A program made the position numbers and the translations under genes. A DNA stretch of 50,488 nucleotides from the NCBI GenBank assembly GCA_031257115.1, contig JAIRPF010000103.1, positions 1 through 50,488 on the forward strand, in the 5' to 3' direction. Below, in pieces: positions 10,456-20,763 of this stretch. The notes beneath the pieces are model-generated. The model saw only the letters and a program-made list of their open reading frames with translations, ran no database searches and had not been told where the DNA came from. Position 1 is the first letter of the stretch; every line of letters starts with the position of its first letter. Source of the stretch: Accumulibacter sp. Lineage in GTDB: Bacteria; Pseudomonadota; Gammaproteobacteria; Burkholderiales; Rhodocyclaceae.

Positions 10456-10787
10456 GCGCGAAGTTCCGCATCTTTTGAATTGACAGCCTTTCGGACTGGA
10501 AGCCACGAACCGGATTCCCGCTTTCGCGGGAATGACGGGTTTTCTGTTTTATCCGCGTTTGTGAATCCATCGCCCGACTCCTTCCGCCACGCCTTCGGCG
10601 TGACACCTCCCTCAGGAGGGAGGCTTGGCTTGCGGCGCTTCGCGCCGGAAGGTACGCTTTTCCTGACATCCCGGAAGCTTGGGCCACTTTTGGCATGGCT
10701 TGACTTTCCAGGACTCTTATTTAAAAACAAAAATGTTTCCGATTCCCTGGAATATCAAAATACGTGGTTGGCGGTTGCAGGCCCGGA
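10456..10787. repeat. Composite repeat region between dsbB and rlmJ
   Basis: This gap has no gene. An A-type hairpin lies at 10512-10537 (GGATTCCCGC/GCGGGAAT followed by GACGG). Block B follows at 10580-10652 with GCCTTCGGCGTGACACC, CTCCCTCAGGAGGGAGGC and GCGGCGCTTCGCGCCGG. The same two modules occur at 148-257 in reversed order. From 10660 to 10787 nothing recognisable is present. Confidence 0.75.
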
Positions 10788-11633
10788 TCACGCCTCCGAG
10801 CGTTCCAGCGCAAACCCCGCGCCGGCGTCTTCGCGCAGGGCGTCCGCCAGGAAAGGCAGCGCGTCGGCCAGCGCGTCGTGCAAGGTCCACGGCGGGTTGA
10901 GCACGAACATGCCGCTGCCGTGCATTCCAAGGCCATTTCCGGCCGGCTCGCGCACGCGCAGGGACGCCAGCAGCCAGTTGCCGGCCGGCAGACTCTTGAG
11001 CCGTCGCGGCATGTCGAGCGCCTCCCGGCGGAGCAGATGCGGGAACCACACGGCGTAGACGCCGCCGGAAAAACGCGCCAGCGCGTCCTTGAGCGCGCCG
11101 ACCACCCGGTCGTAATCCTTTTTTTCTTCATAGGACGGGTCGATCAGGATCAGCGCGCGGCGCGGCGGCGGCGGCAGCAGGGCTTTGAGTCCGGCAAAGC
11201 CATCCGTTCCCTCCACGATCGCGCGCTTGCCGGCGTCCTGGAAGTTTTTCCGCAGCAGGCGCGCGTCGCTGCCGTGCAGTTCGAAGAGGCGCAGCCGGTC
11301 CTGCCCGCGCGTCGTCCACAGCGCGAAAAAGGGCGAACCGGGGTATTTCCGCAGACGCCCGCCGGGGTTGAAGGCGCGTACCAGATCGACGTAGTCGGCC
11401 ACCGGCGCGGGCAAATCGCGCCGCTCCCACAGGCGTCCGATGCCGCCCTCGTATTCGGCCAGCTTCCTGGCATGGGCGGCGTCGAGGTCGTAGGCGCCGG
11501 CGCCGGCGTGCGTGTCGATGAACCAGAACGGCTTGTCTTTCCGCGCGAGATGGCGGGTGAGTTGCACCAGCACCAGATGCTTGAGCGCGTCGGCGTGGTT
11601 ACCGGCGTGAAAGGCATGGCGATAACCGAGCAT
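10788..11633 (-). CDS. rlmJ: 23S rRNA (adenine(2030)-N6)-methyltransferase RlmJ
   Basis: The 281-residue SAM-dependent enzyme methylates N6 of A2030 in 23S rRNA. The N-terminus MLGYRHAFHAGNHADALKH is the family signature. The SAM pocket includes FIDTHAGAGAYDL (about 38-50), and the catalytic motif is DPSY at 165-168 (DPPY in E. coli). Length is normal. It starts 3 bases after the stop of the nitronate monooxygenase-like gene on the same strand, so the two are very likely cotranscribed although their functions are unrelated. Downstream on this strand is the dsbB 3' region with repeats. Confidence 0.93.
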   Translation of the reverse strand: MLGYRHAFHAGNHADALKHLVLVQLTRHLARKDKPFWFIDTHAGAGAYDLDAAHARKLAEYEGGIGRLWERRDLPAPVADYVDLVRAFNPGGRLRKYPGSPFFALWTTRGQDRLRLFELHGSDARLLRKNFQDAGKRAIVEGTDGFAGLKALLPPPPRRALILIDPSYEEKKDYDRVVGALKDALARFSGGVYAVWFPHLLRREALDMPRRLKSLPAGNWLLASLRVREPAGNGLGMHGSGMFVLNPPWTLHDALADALPFLADALREDAGAGFALERSEA

Positions 11634-11636
11634 CGC

Positions 11637-12881
11637 CTACTCCGGCAGGGCGATTTCACCGCCGGCGCTGAACTGGTAGTCCCTGAACACGTGCTCGGCC
11701 GTGAGCAGCCGGTAGGAGCCGTCCGCCAGCCGGTGGCTGGTGTCCTTGAGCCGGTGCGCGTTGTGCCCGCAGGTCCACAGGTCGAAGTTGCGCATCTGCG
11801 TACACAGGCAGGTTTTGTCCTTCACCGAAACGCGCCGGGCGTCCGGATGCGCCGCCACCTCGCGGTTGTAGGAAGCGGCGTATGAACAATGGCCGCTACC
11901 GTCGAGCAGGTAGCCGTAAGCCTCGCAGTTGGGGCGGACGCCGGCGCCGATCGCCGGACTGGCGGAGAGCATTCGCATCGGATACCCGGTCGGCGAGACC
12001 ATGTTGACCTCGATGTCGTCCTCGGTCGCCTGAAAATACTTCTGCTTGACCTCGTCGGGCAGGCCGCATTCGCGGGTCACCGTGAAGCGGGTGGCCACCT
12101 GCACGGCCGCCGCGCCGTTTTCGAGGAAGCCGACGGCGTCGCCGCCGGTGAAGATGCCGCCCGCCGGAATCAGCGGAATGTCGAGCTTTTCCGCGACGAG
12201 GTAACGCCGGATCTCCGCAGCGATCGTCGCCAGATCGTAGTTGGCCCAGTCCATGCCGAAGCCCAGATGCCCGCCGGCCAGCGGCCCCTCGATCACCACG
12301 TAGTCGGGCAGGCGGCCGGTACGGGCGATTTTCTTGAGGAAGAGCTGTAGCGCGCGCAGCGACGAAACGATGATGCCCAGACTGGCGTCACGGAAGCGCG
12401 GATGATCCTCGATCATCGCGAACGATCCAAGATGCAGGCCGGCGGCCAGGGTGATGCCGTCGATGCCCGCGTCGAGCGCCGCCCGCAGGCGCGCGCGCAG
12501 GGTCTCGCGCGGCGCGTTCATGGTCAGCTTTTCCATGCAGTTGACCAGGATCAGCCCGTCGCCGCGCTTCCTCTCCATGGCGCGCCCGACGTGCAGCCGG
12601 GTCGCCTCGGCCACCTGTCCGGGATCGAAACGGACGACCGATTTGTCGGAGTTGGCGACGTTGAATTTGTATTGCCTGAGCTTGTCCTTGACGAATTTCG
12701 TGCCGAAATGGCGGTCGGCCACCGCGCCGATCATCGCGTCGGAAATATGCCCGACGCCGCCCAGCCGGGCCGCCTCCAAAGCCAGATCGGCCGTCGAAAT
12801 GTCGACCCCCATGCCGCCGATGACGATGGGCACCAGTTCCCTGCCGCCCAGGCGCAACCGAAAATCATCCACACGTTTCAT
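11637..12881 (-). CDS. NAD(P)H-dependent flavin oxidoreductase / nitronate monooxygenase family
   Basis: The 414-residue FMN-binding TIM-barrel enzyme belongs to the 2-nitropropane dioxygenase-like family. Starting at 12881 (GAAAGGTTCTTG ribosome binding site) gives MKRVDDFRLRLGGRELVPIVIGG, the family's usual beginning. Barrel motifs include GGMGVDIST, GVGHISDA, DGITLAAGLHLGSF, VVIEGPLAGGHLG, PLIPAGGIFTGGDAV and GAAAVQVATRF. The C-terminal third has several cysteines (NCEAYGYLLDGSGHCSY, KTCLCTQMRNFDLWTCGHNAH) that could bind metal; this is my inference. Many family members are annotated as nitronate monooxygenase without proof, and the real substrate here is unknown. It heads a two-gene unit with rlmJ. 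Confidence 0.85.
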   Translation of the reverse strand: MKRVDDFRLRLGGRELVPIVIGGMGVDISTADLALEAARLGGVGHISDAMIGAVADRHFGTKFVKDKLRQYKFNVANSDKSVVRFDPGQVAEATRLHVGRAMERKRGDGLILVNCMEKLTMNAPRETLRARLRAALDAGIDGITLAAGLHLGSFAMIEDHPRFRDASLGIIVSSLRALQLFLKKIARTGRLPDYVVIEGPLAGGHLGFGMDWANYDLATIAAEIRRYLVAEKLDIPLIPAGGIFTGGDAVGFLENGAAAVQVATRFTVTRECGLPDEVKQKYFQATEDDIEVNMVSPTGYPMRMLSASPAIGAGVRPNCEAYGYLLDGSGHCSYAASYNREVAAHPDARRVSVKDKTCLCTQMRNFDLWTCGHNAHRLKDTSHRLADGSYRLLTAEHVFRDYQFSAGGEIALPE

Positions 12882-13234
12882 CAAGAACCTTTCACCGGCC
12901 TGTTTCCGGCCGAACCCCCCGAACCGGGCGAATCCATTCAAAACTTCTATAGTATCGTGTTCCGCCCCGTCTTTCGTCGAAAGTTTTTCCCGCCCGCGCC
13001 CCGCACGCGCGGAAGCCGTAAACGCCGATGGAAAACCGTGTCCCGTCGCGGGAAAACGGCGCGGAGAAAAGCGAGAGGCGAAAGAAAGACCCCGTCATTC
13101 CCGCGCAAGCGGGAATCCAGCGCGTAAACTCCGGCGCGAAGCGCCGCAAGAATGAGCCTCACCCTTGAGGGAAATGGCCTGCGGCGCAGACACGGCCGGA
13201 AGAAGCCGGGCGCTTGAATTTCCGGGCGCGAATA

Positions 13235-13419
13235 TTTGATGAACGGACTGGATTCCCGTTTTCACGGGAATGACGGGTTTTCCTGTTTGTCCGTGTCCGG
13301 GAGTTCGGACGCCAAACTGCTTTCGTCGTTTTCCCGTGCCGTATCGGAAAATCCTGCCGCCCAACTCCCTCCGTCGCGCCTTCGGCGCGGCACCTCCCTC
13401 AAGAGGGAGGCTTGGCTTT
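13235..13419 (+). repeat. Direct repeat copy 1 (about 184 bases)
   Basis: This copy begins TTTGATGAACGGACTGGATT, contains ATTCCCGTTTTCACGGGAAT, then GGTTTTCCTGTTTGTCCGTG, then block B with an AAGAGGGAGGCTTGGCTT end. The second copy starts exactly 276 bases later and is about 90 percent identical by eye, with a one-base length change near the end. Confidence 0.8.
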
Positions 13420-13480
13420 GCGCCGCGCCAACGCTCGTAAAACCATTCGCCATACATCCGCTTTGCCGAAGCCCTCTATT

Positions 13481-13507
13481 GGAGCGCGGGCGGGACGCCC
13501 GCGCTCC
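13481..13507. repeat. Perfect GC hairpin (family D)
   Basis: Two 12-base arms, GGAGCGCGGGCG and CGCCCGCGCTCC, flank a GGA loop, and GTTTTTG follows. It resembles an intrinsic terminator but no gene reads into it on the plus strand. Close relatives with GCGGGCG/CGCCCGC arms occur at 44614-44630 and 50060-50076. Confidence 0.75.
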
Positions 13508-13510
13508 GTT

Positions 13511-13694
13511 TTTGATGAACGGACTGGATTCCCGTTTTCACGGGAATGACGGGTTTTCCTGTTTGTCCGTGTCCGAGAGTTCGGACGCCAAATTGCCTTC
13601 GTCGTTTTTCCATACCGCATTGGAAAATCCTACTGCCCGACCCCCTCATCGCGCCTTCGGTACGACACCTCCCTCTTGAGGGAGGCTTGGCTTG
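13511..13694 (+). repeat. Direct repeat copy 2 (about 184 bases)
   Basis: This is the second copy of the unit at 13235. Differences are scattered substitutions (GTCCGAGAG for GTCCGGGAG; CATACCGCATTGG for CGTGCCGTATCGG), so the duplication is not very recent. It lies directly after the perfect hairpin at 13481-13507. Confidence 0.8.
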
Positions 13695-13855
13695 CGGCGT
13701 TTTGTGCCGGGACTTGGCGCGGGCGAGCATCATTCTCACATGACTTGCAAGTCGAACCGAAAACGCTCTGGAAATGAAATGACGCCGCGTGGAACCGGCT
13801 TTTGGCCGGCCCGCGTCTTTCGGATTCGTGGCGTGACGGCTTCGGGGCGTTTGTT

Positions 13856-14764
13856 TTATCCGTCCAGCACGCCGGCCCGGACGAGGATTTCGACGAGCCT
13901 GGCGCGCGTCGCGTCGTCCGGCGCGGAGGCGGGGGAGAGCGCCGTGGCGGAGACGTCCAGCCCGCGGAGCCGGATTGCTTCCTTGATCGCGCCGGTAAAC
14001 GGCACGTCGATCGAATAGATGCGCTGGAGGACGGCCAGGCGTTTCAGCAGGCTTTGCGCGGCGGCGAAATCCTTTTCGAGGAAAGCGCGGTAGATTCCGC
14101 AGGTGATTTCGGGCGCGAAATTCGAGGTGGCCGGAATGACGCCGTCGCCGCCGATCATCAGCGTGTCGAGCATGTACTCGTCGAAGCCGGTGAAAACCAT
14201 GAAATCGGTGCGCGCGCCTTTCACTTCCAGGACGAGGCGGCGGATGTGGCTCATGCAGTCGACGGTGTCCTTGATGCCAACGATGTTCGGGCAATCCGCG
14301 GCCAGCCGGCCGACGAGTTCGATCGACAGGTCCTGCCCGGTCAGGAGCGGAAAATTGTAGAGAAACACGGGGAGCGGCGAGCTTTCCGCGATTTCCCGGT
14401 AATGCCGGTAAAGGCGTTCCTCGCTCAGCTTGGCGTAATACGGGTTGACGACCATCACCGCGTCGGCGCCGATGCTGCCCGCGTGCCGGGCGAGGTCGAT
14501 CGCTTCATGCGTCGCGCAGGAGGCGGCGCCGACGATCGCCGGCTTCTTTCCGGCAACCCGTTCGACGCAGAATTCGGCGATGGCCTGGCGGCGCTCGCGC
14601 GGGAGCGTGGCGAATTCGCCGGCGCTGCCCAGAAACAGGAATCCGTCGACTTCCGAGGCGAGCAGCCGGTCGATCAGCCGCCCCATGCCTTGCGGATCGA
14701 ATCGTTCCCCGGCGTCGAAAATCGTCGGCACCGGGGGAATGACGCCCTTGAGTTGAAATGCCAT
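13856..14764 (-). CDS. DapA/NanA-family class I aldolase (DHDPS-like)
   Basis: The 302-residue TIM-barrel lyase or synthase belongs to the dihydrodipicolinate synthase / N-acetylneuraminate lyase superfamily. The start at 14764 follows AGGAGAGG at ideal distance. The Schiff-base lysine is Lys165 in GIKDTVDC, with catalytic Tyr136 in YNFPLLTGQ. The carboxylate-binding loop is GSAGEF (46-51), where true DapA normally has GTTGES, so lysine biosynthesis is unlikely to be its job. YNFPLLTGQ resembles aldolases of unknown or sugar-acid substrates. It lies 110 bases downstream of the HydE-like radical SAM gene on the same strand, which suggests one operon. The substrate is not predictable. Confidence 0.85.
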   Translation of the reverse strand: MAFQLKGVIPPVPTIFDAGERFDPQGMGRLIDRLLASEVDGFLFLGSAGEFATLPRERRQAIAEFCVERVAGKKPAIVGAASCATHEAIDLARHAGSIGADAVMVVNPYYAKLSEERLYRHYREIAESSPLPVFLYNFPLLTGQDLSIELVGRLAADCPNIVGIKDTVDCMSHIRRLVLEVKGARTDFMVFTGFDEYMLDTLMIGGDGVIPATSNFAPEITCGIYRAFLEKDFAAAQSLLKRLAVLQRIYSIDVPFTGAIKEAIRLRGLDVSATALSPASAPDDATRARLVEILVRAGVLDG

Positions 14765-14874
14765 GACGCGCCTCTCCTGAAAAAATCCCGTTCGCGGAAA
14801 CGTGGAACCCGCCCGGAAAATCCGATTTAACCACAGACTTCGAGCCACGGCGAAAGACGAAAGGCGAAAAGCCT

Positions 14875-16086
14875 CTATCGCCTTTTCGTGAAATGCGGCG
14901 AATCTCCCCACTGGTTTTTCAGTATCCGCCGGCCCACCGAGGCGATGCGCGCTTCGAGGCATTCGGCGCATTGGCCGGCGGATTCGTCCAGGCAGGGCTT
15001 GCCATCGTAGAGCGTATACATCGGGCGCACGCGCGGCGGCGTCACCTGCGGCATGACGACGTTGGCGCCGAAGCGCAATCCCTGCTCGCGCCCGTCGTCG
15101 GCCAGCGCCTGGAGGGCCGTGGTGGCGGCGATGTTGACGTCGCGCAGCAGGAGGCGCGCGGCGGCGATCATGCGCAGCCCCAGACGCAGGCGTTCCCGCG
15201 CGGACGCAATCGCCGGCGCGCCGGGCAGCACGGCCTGGGCGTGCGGCAGGTACGGCCCCATGCCGAGCATGTCGACGTCCATGTCGCGGAAAAACAGAAG
15301 GTCGTCGATCAGATGCTCGACGCTCTGGCCCGGCAGGCCGATCATCACGCCGGTGCCGACCTGGTAGCCGATTTCGCGCAGCGTTTCCAGGCAGGCGGCG
15401 CGAGTCTCGAAACGCTGCTCCGCCGGGTGCAGGGCGGCGAACAGTCCGGGCGAGGCGGTTTCGATGCGCAGCAGGTAGCGGCGCGCGCCGGCGGCGAACC
15501 AGCGCGCGTAAGTCTCTTTCGTCTGCTCGCCGACGCACAGGGTGATGCCCAACCCGTCCGGCTGCGCATCGGAGCGCGTCGCCGCCCCGATCGCGCGGAT
15601 CATCGCCTCGACGCGGCGCGCGAACGCGGCGTCGCGCCGCTCGCCCGATTGCAGGACGAGCGAGCCGTAGCCCTGTCCGGCGCACCAGCGCGCGCAGGCC
15701 ACCACGTCGTCCTGCGTCAGCGTGTAGCGGACGAGGCTCCGGTTGCCGCGCCGGATGCCGCAATAATGGCAGTCGAGCGCGCAGCGGTTGGAAAACTCGA
15801 TCAGGCCGCGCAACCCGACGCCGTCGCCGCAATGGGCGAGCAGCGTCCTTTCGGCGGCCTCGCGCAGGGTTTCGACCTCGCCGGGATCGGTCGTGGTCAG
15901 AATACGGCGCAGCACCTCGCGCGCGCCGCCGTCCCGCCAATCGCTGGCGAGCAGGCGGGCGAACTCGCCGGAAGCGGCCTCCGGCGGTTTGGCGCGAGCG
16001 CGCCGATGCCAGGCGATCGTCGATGTCCGGTTCATGTCGCGGAGTCGTTCATCCAGGTCATTCCCTTTCCAAACCGATTGTGCCAC
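14875..16086 (-). CDS. Radical SAM enzyme, HydE-like
   Basis: The protein is up to 403 residues in the BioB/HydE/PylB branch of radical SAM enzymes. The iron-sulfur motif is Cys102-x3-Cys106-x2-Cys109 (CALDCHYC), followed by GIRRGNRSLVRY and LVLQSGE, which are typical of HydE, the [FeFe]-hydrogenase cofactor maturase. Three C-terminal cysteines (365, 373, 376; spacing 8 and 3) match the second-cluster ligands known in Thermotoga HydE. No hydrogenase, hydF or hydG is in the window. Start is ambiguous: 16086, or ATG at 16035 (MNRTSTIAWHRRAR); neither has a clear ribosome binding site. It is followed by a DapA-family gene and preceded by an XRE regulator. HydE function is possible; a relative with another substrate is equally open. 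Confidence 0.8.
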   Translation of the reverse strand: MAQSVWKGNDLDERLRDMNRTSTIAWHRRARAKPPEAASGEFARLLASDWRDGGAREVLRRILTTTDPGEVETLREAAERTLLAHCGDGVGLRGLIEFSNRCALDCHYCGIRRGNRSLVRYTLTQDDVVACARWCAGQGYGSLVLQSGERRDAAFARRVEAMIRAIGAATRSDAQPDGLGITLCVGEQTKETYARWFAAGARRYLLRIETASPGLFAALHPAEQRFETRAACLETLREIGYQVGTGVMIGLPGQSVEHLIDDLLFFRDMDVDMLGMGPYLPHAQAVLPGAPAIASARERLRLGLRMIAAARLLLRDVNIAATTALQALADDGREQGLRFGANVVMPQVTPPRVRPMYTLYDGKPCLDESAGQCAECLEARIASVGRRILKNQWGDSPHFTKRR

Positions 16087-16188
16087 GAAGACGGGCCGTG
16101 GACAGATCGGGCGGCGCGGAAAGGAAGGACGCGAAAGCGCCGGGGAGTCAAGTGGGCGGCGTGAAATTATCTGTTTTTCGTCCGGCGA

Positions 16189-16536
16189 TCAGCCGCGCCG
16201 CAACCGTTCGGTCAAGCGTTCCACCCATTCGAGCACGAGTTGACGATCTTCCGGCGTCAGTGTCGCCAGCAAGCCGCGTATGTGCGCCGCCTGGTCGTCT
16301 GGATTGGAACTCGCCTCGGTCAGAAGTTCTATCGTCTCGCAGCCAAACAAGGCGGCAAACTGCACCAGGCGCTCGATATTGGGCGTCACGACACCCCGTT
16401 CGATGCGCGACACCGCTTCATTTCCAACCCCCAGCCGCTCGGCGACTTCTTCTTGCGTCAAGCCTCTTTTAACCCGTTGCCGCGCAATCGCCCGCCCGAT
16501 GGCGGGAGACAAATGCTTCAGGCGCATCTCTGACAT
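16189..16536 (-). CDS. XRE-family transcriptional regulator
   Basis: The 115-residue cytoplasmic DNA-binding protein has a Cro/CI-type helix-turn-helix at about 14-68: IGRAIARQRVKRGLTQEEVA, then VGNEAVSRIERG, then LVQFAALFG. The C-terminal part (DQAAHIRGLLATLTPEDRQL, VLEWVERLTERLRRG) is a short helical region of the kind seen in single-gene XRE regulators. ATG 16536 is the likely start (MSEMRLKHLSP); a GTG two codons earlier also has GAGTGGAG nearby. It lies 102 bases upstream of the HydE-like gene on the same strand, so it may control that unit, and it is divergent from the lipoprotein gene. No toxin partner is visible. Confidence 0.85.
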   Translation of the reverse strand: MSEMRLKHLSPAIGRAIARQRVKRGLTQEEVAERLGVGNEAVSRIERGVVTPNIERLVQFAALFGCETIELLTEASSNPDDQAAHIRGLLATLTPEDRQLVLEWVERLTERLRRG

Positions 16537-16776
16537 CTCCACTCAAGACGACCCGAATAGTTGAATATCGACTGGATGACAAGAAGTACATAATGAGTTG
16601 ACATTCACCCAGAAAAGTCGTTTCCTATGCAAGCCGGGATTTTGCAAACCGGAAGGGGTCACATTCCAGAAAATCCCGGTAAACGACCGTTTGCCCGTTG
16701 GCCAAGTCAAATGAAAAACGCGGTCGACGGCAACGGTATTCCTTGACAGAACTTCCTTTCATCATTGGAGCCAGAA

Positions 16777-17634
16777 ATGCGTCCCACCAATTGTTTGTTC
16801 AGTCTTTTTGTCGCTTCTTCAGTCTTCCTTGCCGCCTGCGGCGGAGGCGGAGGGGGTGGAGGGGGTGGAAGCGGAAGCGACGATTATTCACCGCCACCCC
16901 ATCCGCTGGAACCTCCGCTGGAACCTCCGATGGAATCGCAAGGCCCGCTCAGGCAGGGCAACTACGAGGGCGTCATCTCCGGCCCCGTCGTTAACACCGC
17001 GTTCTGGATGTTGATGCTTGAGAATGGGGAATTCTGGACCATATACGGAAACTATGATAGCCAGAATGTTCTCCGGGTCACCGGTTTCATCCAGGGGACC
17101 GGCACTTCGAACGACGTCTCCTTTACATCCTCGAACGCCAAGGATTACATGTGGGATTATTACGGACACTACCAGTCCGCAGTAAACGGCAATCTGAGCG
17201 CGACCTACGATAACTCGGCGGGAACGTTTTCCGGCACATTTATCGAAGCCGGGGGGATTTCGCAGTTCAGCGGCGGCCCGATGACCCGATCCACGTATAA
17301 CTACAACACTCCAGCGAACCTTGCTGACATATCGGGAAGCTGGTACCTGGACGCGCCGGACGCAGGGGTGGTCGTGTCGATCGACCCGTCCGGTTCGTTT
17401 ACAGGGCTATCCGCCTATGGTTGTTTCATGTCCGGCAACATCGTTCCCCGCCCCAGCGGGAAAAACGTGTTCAACGTCACCATCTGGTTCAGCGGCTCGC
17501 CCTGCGATCTCGCGAATCAAACGGCGACTGGCATCGCGAGCGCATACCCACTATCGAACGGACGCACTCACCTGATCGTGGCGGGAATGGACGCTTCCCG
17601 CTCTTACGGCGCCGTGTTGTTCGGCACACGCTGA
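16777..17634 (+). CDS. Lipoprotein with poly-glycine linker, unknown function
   Basis: The protein is 285 residues. The start ATG at 16777 has TTGGAG upstream. A signal peptide ends in the lipobox LAAC with lipidated Cys21. The cysteine is followed by ten glycines, SGSDD, and a Pro-rich repeat (PPPHPLEPPLEPP), forming a flexible tether. The rest (about 60-285) is Gly/Ser/Thr/Asn-rich with strand-like segments (GVISGPVVNTAFWMLMLENG, LSATYDNSAGTFSGTFIEAG, ISGSWYLDAPDAGVVVSIDP) and suggests a small beta-sandwich or barrel. Two late cysteines (GCFMSG, SPCDLA) could form a disulfide. Base composition looks lower in GC than its neighbours, a possible sign of transfer. I do not recognise a family. 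An outer-membrane or surface location is inferred only from the signal. Confidence 0.75.
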   Translation: MRPTNCLFSLFVASSVFLAACGGGGGGGGGGSGSDDYSPPPHPLEPPLEPPMESQGPLRQGNYEGVISGPVVNTAFWMLMLENGEFWTIYGNYDSQNVLRVTGFIQGTGTSNDVSFTSSNAKDYMWDYYGHYQSAVNGNLSATYDNSAGTFSGTFIEAGGISQFSGGPMTRSTYNYNTPANLADISGSWYLDAPDAGVVVSIDPSGSFTGLSAYGCFMSGNIVPRPSGKNVFNVTIWFSGSPCDLANQTATGIASAYPLSNGRTHLIVAGMDASRSYGAVLFGTR

Positions 17635-17786
17635 CGCGCCTGTCACGCGGCAAGCAGGCCGGATTGCGTCCATCACGGGCCGATCCGGTCTGCCGCTGCC
17701 CTTGCGCCGTCCATCCTTCCGGCCAAGGCAGCCCCGAATCGATGCGCCACACTCGCCGGAATCGACGCAAAAACCGGCGGCGATCC

Positions 17787-18080
17787 TCACGCCGTCAGCT
17801 TGAGTTCCGGATGCAGTCCGGCGCGCGCGGCCAGCGTCAGCAGCATGTCCAGGGAAAAATCCTCCACCTTGCGCTTCAAGAGGCGGGAAACGCGCGGTTG
17901 CGTGACCCCCAGGCGGCGCGCCGCCTCGGCCTGCGTCCAGCCCTGTTCCCTGAGACGCTGCCGCAGGCGGATCATCGTTTCCGCGCGCAGCTTCATCACC
18001 TCGGCCTCGGCAGGGGGAAAACCCAAATCGATGAAGACGTTTCCACAACTTTCGGTGATTTGAATTTCATCTTTTTTCAT
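17787..18080 (-). CDS. XRE-family antitoxin-like protein (HigA-type)
   Basis: The protein is 97 residues. ATG 18080 has GGAG six bases upstream; a longer in-frame start at 18152 is not needed. The N-terminus MKKDEIQITESCGNVFIDLG, then LRQRLREQGWTQAEAARRLG and VTQPRVSRLLKRKVEDFSLD, fit the short HigA-like antitoxins that pair with HigB/RelE toxins. Upstream and overlapping by 14 bases is a frame ending in CHIDLAERRYRLLGERHEKR, which looks like the last residues of such a toxin; the rest of the toxin is missing. The gene may therefore be an orphan antitoxin. It could still autoregulate or act as an ordinary repressor. Confidence 0.8.
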   Translation of the reverse strand: MKKDEIQITESCGNVFIDLGFPPAEAEVMKLRAETMIRLRQRLREQGWTQAEAARRLGVTQPRVSRLLKRKVEDFSLDMLLTLAARAGLHPELKLTA

Positions 18081-18150
18081 GGCGTTCTCCAAGAAGTCTG
18101 TAGCGCCTTTCCGCAAGATCGATATGGCAATTCCCTTTGCAATCATCCGC
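18067..18150 (-). pseudogene. Probable 3' remnant of a HigB-type toxin gene
   Basis: The frame ending at 18067 gives GNCHIDLAERRYRLLGERHEKR, resembling the conserved C-terminal tail of phage-derived Gp49/HigB toxins (xxDIDLAxxRxxxL). It overlaps the antitoxin start by 14 bases, as in intact toxin-antitoxin pairs. Upstream codons lose resemblance within about 10 residues and run into the inverted repeat at 18172-18259. No toxin start or core residues remain. The identification rests on about 22 residues plus position, so it is tentative. Confidence 0.4.
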
Positions 18151-18171
18151 AAAGGGCGGCAACTCCGCTCC

Positions 18172-18259
18172 CGTCATTGCGAGGCGCGCAGCGCCGTGGC
18201 AATCCAGAATGACCGGGATTGGGCAGGGCCTGGATTGCTTCGCTTCGCTCGCAATGACG
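18172..18259. repeat. 88-base inverted repeat (family G)
   Basis: The outer arms CGTCATTGCGAG (18172-18183) and CTCGCAATGACG (18248-18259) are perfect complements. Inner arms GGCAATCCA and TGGATTGC also pair, leaving a GC-rich centre. The phrase GGATTGCTTCGCTTCGCTCG is a dispersed repeat seen in many proteobacteria. The size and terminal inverted repeats resemble a small non-autonomous element. It lies just upstream of the toxin remnant. Confidence 0.7.
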
Positions 18260-18348
18260 CCGTATCTATCGGATGACTCCAAGCGGGCTGGTCATATCAA
18301 ACCTTGCCGTTTTTCACGCCGTTCGTCCTCCCGGCTGGACATCCAGGA

Positions 18349-20763
<2,415 letters not shown>

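Larger units (their letters stand above)
12882..13855. repeat. 970-base repeat island without genes
   Basis: A composite of hairpin A plus block B lies at 13094-13170. A phrase of about 184 bases starting TTTGATGAACGGACTGG occurs twice, at 13235-13419 and 13511-13694. Between the copies, at 13481-13507, is a perfect hairpin with 12-base arms (GGAGCGCGGGCG / CGCCCGCGCTCC, loop GGA) followed by five T. The phrase GAACCGAAAACGCTCT at 13756 is a motif found near the edges of several other islands. No open frame here has a domain or start signal. Confidence 0.8.

Noticed and set aside
12882..13855. CRISPR-like appearance of repeated units
   Set aside because: Units are not regularly spaced, vary in length and order, contain hairpins of several types, and no cas gene is present.
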